From positions 10,369,439 to 10,433,438 of the forward strand of contig NC_135018.1 of the NCBI RefSeq assembly GCF_051020955.1: a stretch of 64,000 nt of DNA. Direction: 5' to 3'. The notes under the pieces were generated by a model. That model saw only the letters and a program-made list of their open reading frames with translations. It searched no databases and was not told where the DNA came from. This document shows, piece by piece, positions 23,322 through 37,900 of this stretch. Made by a program: the position numbers and the translations under genes. The stretch is from Megalopta genalis (taxonomy: Eukaryota; Arthropoda; Insecta; Hymenoptera; Halictidae). Position 1 is the first letter of the stretch. Each line of letters starts with the position of its first letter.

Positions 23322-24314
23322 GTGTTGGTTTAAAAACCGTTTGATTGATAAAATATTGCAAGTTTATTTTCAATGCTCTGCAAGACCTTCAACATCCTCC
23401 AACTATCCCCAATATCTCAACAAACGTTTCGCAGTATTTTCCCGCCCCTACTGGTGGGCGTCAGCGCCACATTGAAGAACTATGTCCTGGGACATGAACT
23501 TCCCTCCCAGACAGAAAGAAGAATAACACCATTCTAGAAAAATGTAACGACAGTCCCGCGCATTCAGGTTATCCTTAAAAGAAGAGGCTCCAGTTTATCG
23601 TGATTGCTACAAGGTTTTATTATCAATGGATCGAAAAGTGGCAAACAGCGATGCACGAACGACGACGAAACACACAGGTAATACAGCAGAACGATGTCAC
23701 ACGGCTGAATTACGAACTTCGTTTTTATTGTTCATCAAAATAGTTTAGTACCACATCGAGTCAAAATGGTCTGGCTCACTTGGAGGATTGAGGGATGCTT
23801 GTGGAGATGAAGAAGAAGAAGAAGAAAAGGTAATGGACTTGGTTCGCCTAAACGACGGGATCAGATTAAGAAAAGGTAACCAGCTCAGCGACTGGTCGAA
23901 TAGTTTGCCAAGCATTGTTTTACACGAGGTCTTGACGAGTGGTCGTCAAATACGCGAAGTTGTATGGTGTGTACCCCGATCGATCGTTCCACTCGTGGCC
24001 TTGAGCTCTATCCCCATCTCGTTTTCGTCTACGTTTCGTCTACCGGCTAATAGTAGTTTAGGGTTAACTAGAAAACTAGTACCTCTCGTGTCACGAACCC
24101 ACGCAACGGACTACACGCTCCTGAAATATGCACTTACGCGTATTCACCACCGCCCCTGCCACTTTCTAGCGTGTTTCCTGTTTATTAATAATGCACGTTG
24201 TCTGGACGCCATACAGTGTCTGCTCTTTCTCTCTTTCTCACTCACTCTCTCCCTTCGTCTCTCTTTCATCACTTTTTGTCATTCTCGTTGGCAGTACCAT
24301 TCTCGTATACTCTA
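23322..24314. other. intergenic
   Basis: An open plus-strand stretch runs from 23788 towards 24435 (215 codons). Its composition changes abruptly (acidic start, then CT-rich repeat translation, then MITE sequence) and it has no domain, so I do not call it coding. Confidence 0.4.
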
Positions 24315-24682
24315 TAAGGTGTCCTCAAACGAAAACATCTTTGCTATGAACTCTGAGCAAAATTGTTACAGCAATATTTTTAAATGCATCTTTCTGGTAC
24401 CCTTGTTATTATGGGCTTTACTTTTTAGCTACTAGAAGTCTTGCAAATTTTTTGAAATAGTAGAAATATTTCCTTCAAAAAACTTTTGGTATGCAAATTA
24501 TTGAATTATTTGCTTGCGAGATTATCTCAAATGACATTAAAATTCTGAATTATTCATCAACCATGTATAAAGATAGAAATTATGAGTTGCTTGATTCGAG
24601 AAGCAACTATATTATATAGAGGCATTTACTGAACTGATCATTTCTACTCAGAACGATGTTTCCTTCGTTTGCGAACACTTTA
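24315..24682. mobile_element. putative Tc1/mariner-type MITE
   Basis: Inverted ends TAAGGTGTCCTCAAACGAA and TAAAGTGTTCGCAAACGAA (16 of 19 matching) are each flanked by TA. The 330-bp interior is AT-rich and has no coding capacity. Confidence 0.6.
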
Positions 24683-25199
24683 TAAGCGTACATGTACAAT
24701 TGATCTCGTCAAATCTGTCCTCGATTATGGAGGAATAATTTTCGAATAATTCTATCAATATCAAATGCAGTATTTATTTCCGTAGTGCTTGTCAATGTTA
24801 CCTTCACAGTGTCCATAGCACATCTTGGTCATCGATTTAAAGATATACATAAATTTTATTGGATTTAGGACGTTCCCGTAATAAGTAATCAAACAATATT
24901 TCTTTGACACAAGAGTAGTCATCCGAAGAGACTGGAGGGACAAAGGAAGCAAGCACTATTGGAATAAACACTGTGTTACGCTCACATAAAGGGACGCAGC
25001 AATTGAAAGTCGAACGTTTTACACGGACACCATTATGCTCGCGCTGTTAATCTATTTTCCATTTTCCATTTTCCATACTTGTTCTCGAGTATTTACATAT
25101 TCCTCTGACTCAGCTTCTGGGAGCCAGTGTTACTCGATCAGCGTCGGATAAATTAGTCGACGTTCAGTTACACGGTAAGTAATGACGCCGCACAGTTTT

Positions 25200-25211
25200 G
25201 TTTGTTTCCAG

Positions 25212-25242
<31 letters not shown>

Positions 25243-25250
25243 ATCTTTCT
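25200..25250. repeat. (CT)n microsatellite
   Basis: A CT-rich tract of about 50 bp downstream of Lis-1. The interval 24683-25689 otherwise shows nothing I can call. Confidence 0.8.
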
Positions 25251-25689
25251 CTCTGTAAATTATGTGTATCTGTGTGTATCTCTTCTACGTCGATGTACAT
25301 ATTGATCGACGGTCGCCTTTTTCCGACTTCACATCGTCAAGAACGCTCGAGGAGAGATCAGCGCAGCAAACGAGACCGAGTAATGATGTATATTCGAAGG
25401 AGGATGAAGGAGGACGACGCGTACGAACAAACCAGAAAAAGATGCTTTGCTGCGTGTAACGATTAACTGCGAACGATCGGCGGCTTCGTAGACAGGCGTT
25501 CTCTGTCTTGTTTTCGCACTAAATGAGAAGGATCTTCCTCCTCGGCCCATAGAGAATAGTATCGTCATGGCAAATATGTCCTCCCCGCGTTCGGAAAGCT
25601 AATTATATTTATCATCGACCGACTCTCCTCGAATCGTGCAGATCGTTACCGTAAAACGTACATATAATATTAATAATTACTAAGTATAC

Positions 25690-25695
25690 TTTATT
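25690..25695 (-). terminator. candidate Lis-1 polyadenylation signal
   Basis: Minus-strand AATAAA (plus tttatt) about 280 nt beyond the Lis-1 stop codon, in an AT-rich 3' flank. Assigned from consensus and position only. Confidence 0.4.
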
Positions 25696-25970
25696 ATAAA
25701 TTAATTAAAGAGCTCTTAATCGTACGTGTTTATGTGTATATAATAATATTAATATTAATAATAGTAGTATGTACGATAACTTGTTTTTTTCTGTTTAATC
25801 CTCAAATTTGCAGCAGCTTACTCTTTCGGCCGTTTTACTTCTTCTCGTTTTGTTGTTGTTGCTATTGTTGTTATTCTCTGCATCGAATTCGGTGCGCATC
25901 GTTCGCCTTCTTTCCACAATCTCTGTCTTACTCGACGAAGGTTCAACGAAACTCTGACATGGTTTGGTGA

Positions 25971-28900
25971 CTAGCGGCACTCCCAGATCTTCACCGTTTG
26001 GTCGACGCTACCGGTGACCACGAAGGGATGGCTTTTGTGAAAATCTAAAAAACAGCATGAAAAATTACTCCATTTAAATCCAGCCTTTTCTCATCGCCGT
26101 TGCATTATCCAAGGAACTTGCAATAGTGCAATGTAAATAAATAATTCTAAAGGTCTAGACTTCATCGAACGTTACTAGATTACACTGGTATACTTTAAAT
26201 TAAACAATAATACATAATCAAGTGCGATGTAAATATTTGCTTATTCCCCATTCCAGTCTTTACAAATTTCAATGTTCGAACCTGTCGAACAATAAATTCA
26301 TATTCGAACTTGTTCGAACTCTAAAACTTTTAATCCATCACAAAGTTACTATTTAATGTACATTTGAAGCAAATGTTTTTGTTTGACTTCATTGACTATT
26401 GCATAAATCTAACCTGGAGATATCGGTCAACGACAAACAGAAGTGACAAGAATTTTATGGAACAAAAGTGATGAACAATTTAATGGGTTAAGCAGAGTAG
26501 AATTGTTCTGCTTACCAACGGAAGTGCAGAAATGTACATGCGCCTCGAGGGTTTTCATAGCTCGTTTGTTGCGTGTGTCCCAGACTCGCAGTGTTTTATC
26601 GTCAGAAGCACTGACGATAAACTTGCCACCGGGATGGAAAACAATACCGCGCACCCAATTATCGTGACCGAGAAGGGCAAATAGGCAGACGCCAGCGCCG
26701 ACATCCCAAACACGGATTACTTTGTCTCGCGAACCAGATGCGAGGAAAGGTCCTTCGTGGGCACCTTTGTTGTCAGCACCTGCTGCAGCATTGATCGATG
26801 CTCTTGCACTGTCCGGTGCCCATGCGATACACTCCACCACGTGGTCATGGTCTCTGAGTTCAACCTGGAAATCGTATTTACATCATAAACCATTCAATCC
26901 CCTTTAACGGCTTATCTTTCGAACCAATTGCATCGATTTCAATAAGCACTTTATGAACATAGCATCAGCCACTCGCATTTTACTAGTAGTGATTCATTCA
27001 TACGCGAACAACGGATTTTCACGTAATCGTGATAAACATGAATGAGAGAAATATAACAAAGTACGCAGTTTCATGGTATAACACATATATATGTGCAGAT
27101 TAATATTTATTTTACATAATGGCTATATGACTGCATTTTCTCATCGTCGCATTGTCGACCTCATAGCAACAACGTATTGCCAAGTAATGAGGATCAAAAA
27201 CAAATTTTCAAATTAACTGCAACAGCTTCCACTGCTCTCAAAGGTCCCGACCTCCCTCCCACGTGGAAGACGTTACGGAAGGTTACCAAAGTTTCCGAAG
27301 ATAAGGCGCTGCTATGTAAAGTTCTAATAAAATAATGAAGTACCTTCGTTTCCTTCGTCGCCACGTGCCAGACTCGCACGGTTTGGTCATTCGAGCAGCT
27401 GGCGATCAATTCGCCGCAGGGGCTGACTCTGGCCATCCGTACCCATTCTCTGTGTCCCGTCAACGTCTTAACACAATAACCCGTCGCGACTTCCCAGATT
27501 TTTATGGTCTTATCCCTAGAGGCGCTCACTACGAAATCGCCCTGTGGCACAAATGCGACCGAGCTGACACTGTGATCATGCCCGTGCATGGTTTTCACGC
27601 AGGCGAATGACTGGTGAAAGTCCCACAACTTAATAGACATGTCCGCACTGCATGAGACTAACAGTTTTCCGGAGACATCGAATGACACATCCTGCACGCT
27701 GTCAGTGTGACCCTTTAATGTTCTCTCGAATTCACCGCTCTCGAAGTCCCACACCTGAGAGAAGATGCGAACAAGTTAGTTGCGAACAGTTTCGGCAAAA
27801 AGGTTGCAGACACTATTGACAAATGGGAAAAGCTGAAAGCAACCGGCTGCCACCACGAGAAAGATCTCTTCTGGGACTAGTTTGGTAACATCATTTTCTA
27901 CTTTCCATTAACTCCACTTATCCGCGGAATCAAGATTTATGTTCTCAATTAATTTTAGCCCTTGTTGCTTCCAACCAGCGCTGATGCTGCTAGCAGAGAC
28001 GCATCGTTCTACCCCAGTCGTTAAGCGAAGACTGTTCTCAGAACTTTCACACCTTGGTATGTAATAATTCAATGTGCACGCGATGGAATCATAAAATTTA
28101 GGGCACGTTAAAAATTATATACTACTTTCAACGATTCTTGCAATAATAAACTTATTGACGTGACAGAGACTCTATGTAATTTTGAAACCGGAGTTTATTG
28201 ATCTTTACAAGATGCTTTCATTTTGCGAAAGTATTTATACACTCCCTGAAGAATCTACTTTGTATTAACTATTTTATTTCTTTTAATTTGATTTCAAGAA
28301 TGTATTTTTAGAAAAATATGAGTTTGCAGAAATGCTTATTGGTTTTGTTATTGTGGTAACAGTGGTGTTTCAACATTTTCCACGTTTTACCTTGATGGTG
28401 GCGTCTTCACTGGCAGACACTATAAGACTAAAAACGGGATGAAAAATAACTCTGTTGATGGGAGCCCTGTGTCCAGTGAGACTAAATTTTTCTGGTGGCC
28501 TAGGTATCCACTCGGACGGCGATCGTTTGCTTCGTGTCGGTGCTCCCTCGATGAACTCTTTTTCTGCTTCGGACAGTTTAGATTCAAGTTCCATTACCTA
28601 CGAGTTTAACAATCAGTTGAACCTTCTATTCCACTCTATTCCGTACGATTTCTCTCTAAAGCGATGAACACTTTGGATGATTCATAGAAATAAGCGATGT
28701 TCTCTCGAAAACCTGCTCACCTTTTTCTGCAAACGTATCACCGAGGTCCATTTCTTCTCGAGAAGACCCCCGTATTTTCTCTCCACCTCGCCAGGCATGT
28801 CAGCTTCTTTCTTGAACGCCTCGAGGGCATCTTGGTAGCCATTGGTGCTGAGATAGTCTGCGATCGCCTTATTTCTGTAAGATCATATCAATTACAGGCA

Positions 28901-31900
28901 ACCCTCGTAAAACACGGTATTCCTCCAACATGATCAGGTAGTTGAGAAAAAGCTCAGCATAGTAACCAATCTCACCTTACGTAGAAATTTATTACAATCT
29001 CTAAAAAAAGAAAAATAACAAACACGCTAGAATGACAATAATAGTAATTTGAAATGACTCAGTTTTACAGAGCTTGGCAGTGAAAATTAAGCAGCATGAG
29101 AATGTATAATAACTTCAATATACTTCGCAATTTCGATGTCAAATTAAAGTGGACATATAATATCTTAGACGAAGTATTATTCGCCTAACACAACAAATTT
29201 CACGATCCTCAACATATCATTAAAGAGTAATACTAATTCTCCGGCGATGAACGTTTCAGATTACTCTTTCGCTCGTTCCGATTCGTTCCATAGATACAAT
29301 AGCTCCTCCCAAGTACGCATTAGCAATCTGGAATTCTAGTGAAATAACATATGCTTCTCGATAATGACATTTCACTGGAGAACCGTCCGACAACGTAGGC
29401 AGATACAATAGAGGGCACAGGTTGAGTACGTGGGAAAGAGATTGAAAGTCGGGCAGAATTATGCCGGGGTGAAAGGCCTGAAGTCGGTCGTTCGTCTCTG
29501 TTCACCTGTATCCGCGTGATAGTACGTAGGGAATTATCACTTGGAACTGGTAAACAAAACGAGCAAGCTGGCGAACACAATCCTTGACCTAATCGCGGGG
29601 GTCCCTTCCGTTTTGCCACCCCTCAGAATGTCGTCCAAGGAAACCAGATACGAGAGGGACAACTTGATGCTTCGAGAAAATATTCAAAGCATGATTAATT
29701 CTCTTGTGTCTCCATTTTTGGTAGTGTCGAAATGATTCTAACTAGTTTAAAATTTTGGGAAACTGTAACAGCTGGAAAAGTTATTGGAGCATTTTTAGAA
29801 CACTGAACATTAGATAATAAGAGAGCAATAGTCGAAAATCTTCTTCAACATCTAAATAACCTATTAGATTATTCCTGTAAATAGACTGTAGACTTTATGC
29901 ATTTATTACGAAGACTAATTGATGCGATTTAAGACGGAATTTATGTAAAGGGTCTTCATGGAAATATAAATTCGTGTGGGTACATTTATAGAAATCAAGT
30001 TCCTTCAGTATGTTAAAAATTTGTGTCGAACCTATTGCAATGAATATACAGATTTTATAAAGCTTCTTCCGATCATTTTTCTATGATGAATTTCAAAAGA
30101 TGCACAATATTATAATATATAATTCGTTGTCTAATTATATTATTACAGAAAGAAAGAAATTTCTATTTGTCTCCTGTTTCTTGAGGCTAATGTAGCCAAT
30201 CTTGATCTTGCATAAAAATCAGCAAATGCGAAACATGAAAATGAAAATACGCAGAACATTAATGCTTAGAATTTTACTTTCGTATTTCACTTTTCAAAAG
30301 TCTGCAAAGATATGTCGCAATAGTCGTTCTAAAGTAGGTTCGAAAGATCCCAAAAAATAGTGATAATAGTCTGTAGTTTCTTTAGTGTTTACCGCGTCGC
30401 TAACAATTGTCACACGCAGCACGATTTTTAGAAACCGTACGACGATTCGTAACCATTCATCCATCGCGAGTACGTGAACACACTGACTAAGGACTGAACC
30501 GTTTGGCCATCTTTCTTCGCACCTACATCTCGAAGAAACTGTGCCGAAACATTCTCCGGTAACACCTGCAACCGGAGCCCTAAACATTCACTCGCGTCAT
30601 TCGCTCTCTACGAATGTGTGAAACGGACGTTGTTCTTTTTTCCTTTGATTTTTCCGTGAAAATATGTGGCCGCTTTAGAAAGGTGAGAAGAACCCCTCTT
30701 TCTTTCTTGAACTGCCCGCGAGGTCATGTTACTTTAATGGTATGTACACTTCCATTCATGAACGTTAAGACATCTCTCCTTTGTTTCGAGATAATTCGAT
30801 GCTTCGCACGGGTCGCGCGTTTTGCGCATTGTTTATCGGACTTTGAAATTTCCTAACGAAGCCTACGGCGATCGTTAAGACCGCGGATTTTATGCTCTTA
30901 CAGCAAAAAGCATTCGAGGATGTCGATATATTATTTCACATCAATTAAAATTACCAAAGAAATCAGGAACTTTACAGTTACTATCTTCTTCTTACAGCTG
31001 ATGCAGTTCATGTTCATTTCATATCAAGATCCACACTCTGGTGATCATTACTATTCGTTCGTTCGTCCTTTATGTTTTGAAATCTACTACCATCGATGTT
31101 ATAAAAGCTTTCAAGAAACGAAACTCTTCTGGTGGTGGGTTAATTACACATCGGTGCATCCATTTTTTTTTAGTTATCCGAAGCATGCAATTCTTTGAAG
31201 ATTTGTCAAGTTTCTTCGAGCCAAAGAAACTCTCAAGTATAAAATTTTAGATATCAATTCCAAAATACAATTTCCCTCACGAAATTCAAGTTTAGAAATA
31301 TTAGAAATATTATTATACATTTCGACAAGAAGGATTTATAATTTCGATAAAATTTCCGTTGCTCGTGATCATCTGTGAGTTTGTCAAAAAATTCCATTAA
31401 CAAGTTACTCAAATTTCTTTATATACGATCAATTGCAATTTACTGCATAGAGATCTTCAAAGATCTGAAACCAAGAACATTCTAAAGCATAAAATCTCGG
31501 AATACAATTTCCTGCAGAAAGTTTGGCAAATATTTAAAATAAAAAAAGAATTAATCTTGGAAGATAAAAAAGTGATGTGTTTTTTCAACTTTTCGACAAC
31601 AACAAAATAATCCATGGAGGGATCCCGATGATTTTTAAGTACATTATAAGTCTTGTTCCCTACGTTATAGGGAACAAGATTCTGAAGAACTTATCGAAAC
31701 GTTAAACAATTTTTTCGAACTCGAACCCGATTGGTTCCTCGTTCTAATGATAAAATAAAGGGCTTTTTTTAGAACACGGGAAAAAATAAACAAATTTAAG
31801 AAAAAGCCACTAAAGTAAATATTTACCGAAAGTTGAAATATTCCAGATGGAAGTTTGCAACTCGTGGAACAATAATGGTGCGTTGGGAAAATCTTTGAAG

Positions 31901-34900
31901 CTGTTTCATCCCGATAATGCAACATCATATGGAAAGATACAATCGGGAAAGTCCCGTTTGCTTTTCCGCCAGGAATGTCTCTAGATGCTACGATTTCCGG
32001 TACACCATGTATATGCGTAAGGGGACGCGTCCCATGCGAGACTCACGGTGTGTTTTTCGAGCACACGTTCCAACGATGGGAAACCTTATATCTCGTACAC
32101 GCGATACCCGTTGACGGGTGTGTTAAGGTAAATGGAAAAAAGAGTGGCAAGGCGAAAGAGAGTGGAAAGGGATCGGATCGTCCCTCCATGGAAGACGATC
32201 GCGATCGCGATCGCGAGTCTTTTCTGGTGCTCTCCGGTGCTCGACCAGATGCGGGGAATTTACTTTACGAGATCAAAAGCCGGCTTCCGAGTATCGATCG
32301 CGCTTCTGTCATTAATTGGTTGCCCGATGTGCTTCGACTTTCTCCGGCAGATTAAGAATGTCGGCTGAATAATTAACGGAACGATCGGTACGGCAAGCAG
32401 GTGAAAACAAAATGATCAACGGGCCGCTGCCTCCGGCGAGATCGTGAAATTTTATGCAAATACTTTACTTTTGACCCGGCGAACGGTTCTCGCGTTCGAC
32501 GACGCTGAATGGGGATGACGCGAAATCTCATTCACTTCACCGTTGCCAGGAAATAACACGGGTTGAAGACGGTTATAAACACACTCTGCGGATTTTATGC
32601 ATTTATGTCAAAATTGAGTAACCACCATCTAAAATAGCAGAAAGATTAACGTTTACCACATTTCATATATTTCATACTGAAAGTTGGAGAAGCTTATACG
32701 TAAGCTTTAAGTCAACCTGAAACAGCAGAAATAAGAAAGAACTCTGTTAAATAGATTATAGCGCAAATCTAAACACAGCAAATATAATAATAATTATAAA
32801 ATAAAAATAATAATATAATAAAAATAATAATACAATAATAATAAAATAAAAATAATATTATAATAATAAAAAAATAATAATAGGAAGATTAAAATAATTT
32901 GACAACGTCACTATATTGCTTGCGGTCTTTTAAAATTATCAGTTCCACAACTTAGTTAAATGAACTAGATCCGCAACTTAATTATGATAAGACCTGGGTA
33001 GATTTGAAATGACATTATTTAAAATATGATTTCAAACAACACATTATTTTATTTCATAATTATTTCCTTGCTTGTGATCCCTTTCGAAATATTATATTAA
33101 ATAACATATTACTTTATAATCATGAAATTATTCTCAGTAATTATATGACGATCTAATTATCAGCTGTGTTAAATGATTATCCGATAATGAGAAACATTTT
33201 TGTAAAGAATAACACATCTCTTCCATCTTCCACATCAGTGTTCTAAATTAAAAGAACTAAAGTTCATCTCTTAAGGATGAACTTTGACCCCAGTATATAC
33301 CATTTACGCGTTAAATGTATACATATTATCTCGTATTGCACTCATTCGTTTTTGTTACAAATGCGTAACATTTGTAATCTAGCAGGAACATTGCTAACAT
33401 ATCTGTTCTTCGAGACGATTAATCCTGCAATACTATGATGGTATCTTGTTGCCTCAAATTACGAAATATCTTGCTGCAATTCTCCATTCATTTTCTACGC
33501 TATTAAAGAAAATCACTGCGCGACGAATTTTTCGAAGCTTTTGAAAGAGCTCAGGGTACTATATTACAGAGTTAATCTAGATTTAGTGCATAATTCACAT
33601 TCGGACATTCGACACGATTAATAACACTGTCGGTATAGCTTTTCTCTAAGATTGTGAAACTCGACGCAAAGCATACACGTGTATGTACATGTATAGTACT
33701 TACATAGGAGATTAATGTCATTAATAGCGGTGATAATATATTTTTTTCGTTCGAGATGGCTGTATCATATTCGAAGCATATTTTGGTTAGTCGGCATTAA
33801 TCTGAAGATTTCTCTTTCTCAAGGCACACGGACGATCAATCCTGGACATCAAATTCACAAAGTCACTGCGATTTCATGCAATTAATTTTAAAAGTTCACC
33901 TTCACATAAGTTCACCTTTGTAAGTTCTAACTTCACCTAAACATTCTAATTAATTTAGCTACTGCAGCAACTTAACAGAACATTATATCAATAACCAGAA
34001 TGCAGATTTTTCTGCAGATAGTCCATTTTCATAGACTACTTTGTAAGAATTAGAATAAGGCAAAAGTTTGTTACACCACACAACAATTCTAGGAAAAAAA
34101 AAGACATTATAATAGTCTATGCTAATATTCACAGATTTGTTGTGCATTGTATGTATAATCGTGGATATTATAATAAATTAAATACCAATTGAAACTGTAT
34201 GTTAAGTAACATAAGTCGACTGTCTATCCGTATGCAAATTCTCCATTAGCATATTTAATCTTATTAAAACTAAAACAAGGAAAACCTTTCACTGTGTAAA
34301 TGACAATCTCCGGTGAAAATAAAATAAAAATCTTAATAATATACATATAATTCAAATTGCATGCATAAATACGTCCGCAGTGTACACAGGTTGATGCCTG
34401 CAGTGATTACTAAAGATATCATCAATTTCTCTAACACAATGCAGTCGTTTCTATCACCAAGCTGGCTGCCAACCTCGCTCCTATTCCACGCAATAAAAGA
34501 TTCAATTGTAGACCAAGCTATCTACCAGCCCCACTCCTACCTCACAGAATAAAATATTCAACTAATTTAAACCGCTGCATCATTTGGACTACTACTCACT
34601 GATCCCGCTCAATTTGCTCATATTGCAAAGCCACCCCAACTAATGAAATATTATGAAAAAAGCATAGAGGGATGATAGTCAACTTGATAATATGACCCTG
34701 AAGGGCCAGAGCATGGAAACGCCTCGCACAGGTAATAACAGAGCAATGCTCGCCCTGAACCGGAGTCAATACCTTCGATAATTTTAGCTCGTCGCGTTTA
34801 AATATTTGAAACCCTTTTACACGGTGATTCGCTATCGACCCGGGGTTTGTCGTGTTGATGGTTACTTTCACCGGTGAAACGACCACCCCCGACCCCTCGT

Positions 34901-37900
34901 CGTTTACCATTTTCTTAGGCAGTTCACGAAACAGAATGGGAGAAACGTAAGCCAACGAAAAGGGAGGAGCTGTATCGATTGGTGGTAGGTCTCTCCGGTT
35001 GCAGTCGCGGTCTATCCGCGCCAAACTTTCCTCCGCAAGCCTGCACTCTCCGTCCCGACTCGAGTCGGTCGAACACTCTCGCGGCCATCTCTCCTCGTGG
35101 CGTCCTTAACGATCTCCTCGCGCTACCTTCTCCACTTTATTACCTCATTAAAACACGTACGAACCCTCTGCCGAACACGTTAGCTGGTTCAGGTTCAAGA
35201 ACCATTGGAAATACCGTTTCAATTATTTCCGGCGAAACGAGTTGTCGATTCCTGGACCATTCGTACCGCCGCGCCGCCGGTGTATTCATCGTGAGAAAAA
35301 TTCCAGGCCTAAAGAAATTTCACTGTTTGCACGGTTCTCTGAATAGGTCTATTCAAATCTGCCTGCAGCAATTTCTTTTTCAGCATTTTTTCAACTTCTT
35401 TCGGAGTAACGTCGGCCTTACTGCAACTAGGAGAAACCGCTGATAATTTAACCCCCTAAAGATCAGTGTTAACTTTCAAGTCACGTATTGATATATCGTG
35501 CATCTTAATCTAATTTCATGTTCCATCAGAATGTTACGAAACTATCCTGGTACATGTACATACTCCTTCATACATCGGTAGCTTGCGAGTTTTATGCATT
35601 TATGACAAAAATGTGCAGTCGTAACACCACGTTAATCCTTCGATTACATTACTCATAATTCATTAAAATTATTCAAACGTGTGTGTGTGTGGTTCCCGTT
35701 CCTTACTACTAATGCGAACAATTTTTATTTTGTATAAAGATCCGCAGTCTATAGATCGGGATAAATTCACTGTTTCTTTTACGATTGCGAAGTCCTTGTT
35801 AATTTACATCTACAGATTGATAGTTCTGATTACAGGTTATATACATATAAGTTTGTTCTACTCGTATAAAAAATTCGGACTATAAAGAGTTAATCTAGAT
35901 GCTAGACAATTAACAACCTACTCTAACATATGTATAATGTTCTCCATGATAAATTTTCCTAAAATGCTCTTAAAACTTTCTCAAGAGAAAAAGGATATTG
36001 ATATTCATGTTGGACTGCGAATCTTTATTCATTTATGATTGTACGCGCCGAGATACGATATCGAAGTGAGTGCATACTTATCGAAGTGAGTAGTATTTCC
36101 GTTTTATTTTTACCGCAAGTATTCTTAAAGCATACTATCTTCGTCATGAATAAAGCCTTTTATTCATCGCAGAAATGGTTCTCCTTAATTTGGATACCAT
36201 AAAATTGAGCGTGAGAATGTATGTTTACATTGTGAACTTGAACATTGGTACCGAAGAACAGTGATAACAGAAAAACAGGATCTCATTTTTTTTGTGATTT
36301 AGAAGAAACGAATAGCATTCGAATGTAGTGGATTCTGTTAGAAATCTTCATCTGACGATTAACTTGAAATTGCATGTCAAAGGATTGATGATTCTTAATG
36401 ACAAATGAAAGATTTCCATGCGTCCTGCATCCTTCAGAAAATTGACGAATATAAACAGGAAGGACACGGTACAATAGACTGTAAATTAAAAAAATGAATT
36501 TATGGGAAACCGTGTACGTAAAATATAAAATGATAAACCCCTAAGGAGAATTTTGAAGTGCTGATTACGTTCTCCTCAAGTTATCCAAATGAATTTAAAA
36601 TTAATAGAAGTGAACTGATCTAGTAAAAATAAATATGAAGCAAATAGAAGTGAATTAAACTTACGAAAATGAATTTAGCAGCAATAGGAGCGAACCGATT
36701 TAACAAAACTAAATGTCAAATAAATGGAAGTGGACCGAATTTACGCAAACAAATTTCCAAATTAATAGAATTAAATTGATCTAATCAAAATAAATGTGTG
36801 TGAAATAAATAGAAGTGAATTATACTTTAAATGAACAGAAATATAGATAAATAAAATGGTAGACGAATTTGAGATGAATAAAAGAAGCAATGCGTTTCCA
36901 GGTGATTTCTGCAGAGACAAAAACAATTGACCTTGCACGCAGATCCGCAACCTGAAAACAGCTGGCCCGAAGGTCCCTGAGTGATCACCACCTGCCGAGA
37001 CGCATGAATGACACGTTCGAAATGAAAGGGTGGTAATAAGTATTCCAGCAAAATGCTCGCGAGTCGGTAGTTTCATTATGCCGTTTCGAAATAGATTAGA
37101 AACGCTGCGCCGTGCCGCACCGAGAGAATCCCGGCTACTCACGAACGAACCGAAAACACGTTCGGATCGCGTGCTAGAGCAGATAAGGGAGCAAAAAAGT
37201 CGGACTAAGCTACCGATTACTACTGGATCAATGAACGTTTTAACGACGCGGCTCGGGTTACGCCTTCGCGAGACGTAGACCCCAAAGCCTGTTGAGAGAA
37301 CGGCGAGCACTGGAAGAGGCCACCTGTAATGATCAACGAAACCCTTCCCAGACCACCATCTGCCCCCGCACGACCACCCCTTTCCTCCTAAATGCACTGT
37401 TTCGCGCGTTCAATGACGTCCAGGTGTCGGCAATCATCCCGACTTCCGCGCACCGTGTTCGATGTCGGGTGGGATATGCACCTTGCTGGCCCCGTCCATT
37501 AAGCCCCCGGTAACTCCGAACGAACCGAATTTTTCGTCCTGAATAGCTCTCTAGATAGTGAGCACGAACTTCAGGCAAGAAGAAACAAAGTGAGAGGAGT
37601 TCGCCTATTGCCGGACGGTGCTTACTGTCTAATACATACATCGGGCAGTAGCTATATTCAAAAAATTGAAAATCGTTGGAGAACAACAACACTGCGAACA
37701 CTTGGGTGGGGATAAAACAAACGACATGCAGGAATTGAAACGTGCCGGTCGCGTAATACACAGAGACAGAAGCGAAGTTATTGTTACATCGCGTAACGTT
37801 CAAATTGTTTTTCCTGCTACAGCTTTCCGATTAAAAATATACATACATATGTATGTATATAACAGGCGTTATTGCGTACTTTTACAATTACGTTTGAGCA

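Noticed and set aside
31651..31679. Hairpin as microRNA precursor
   Set aside because: Arms of 12 bp are too short; no extended pairing in the flanks.
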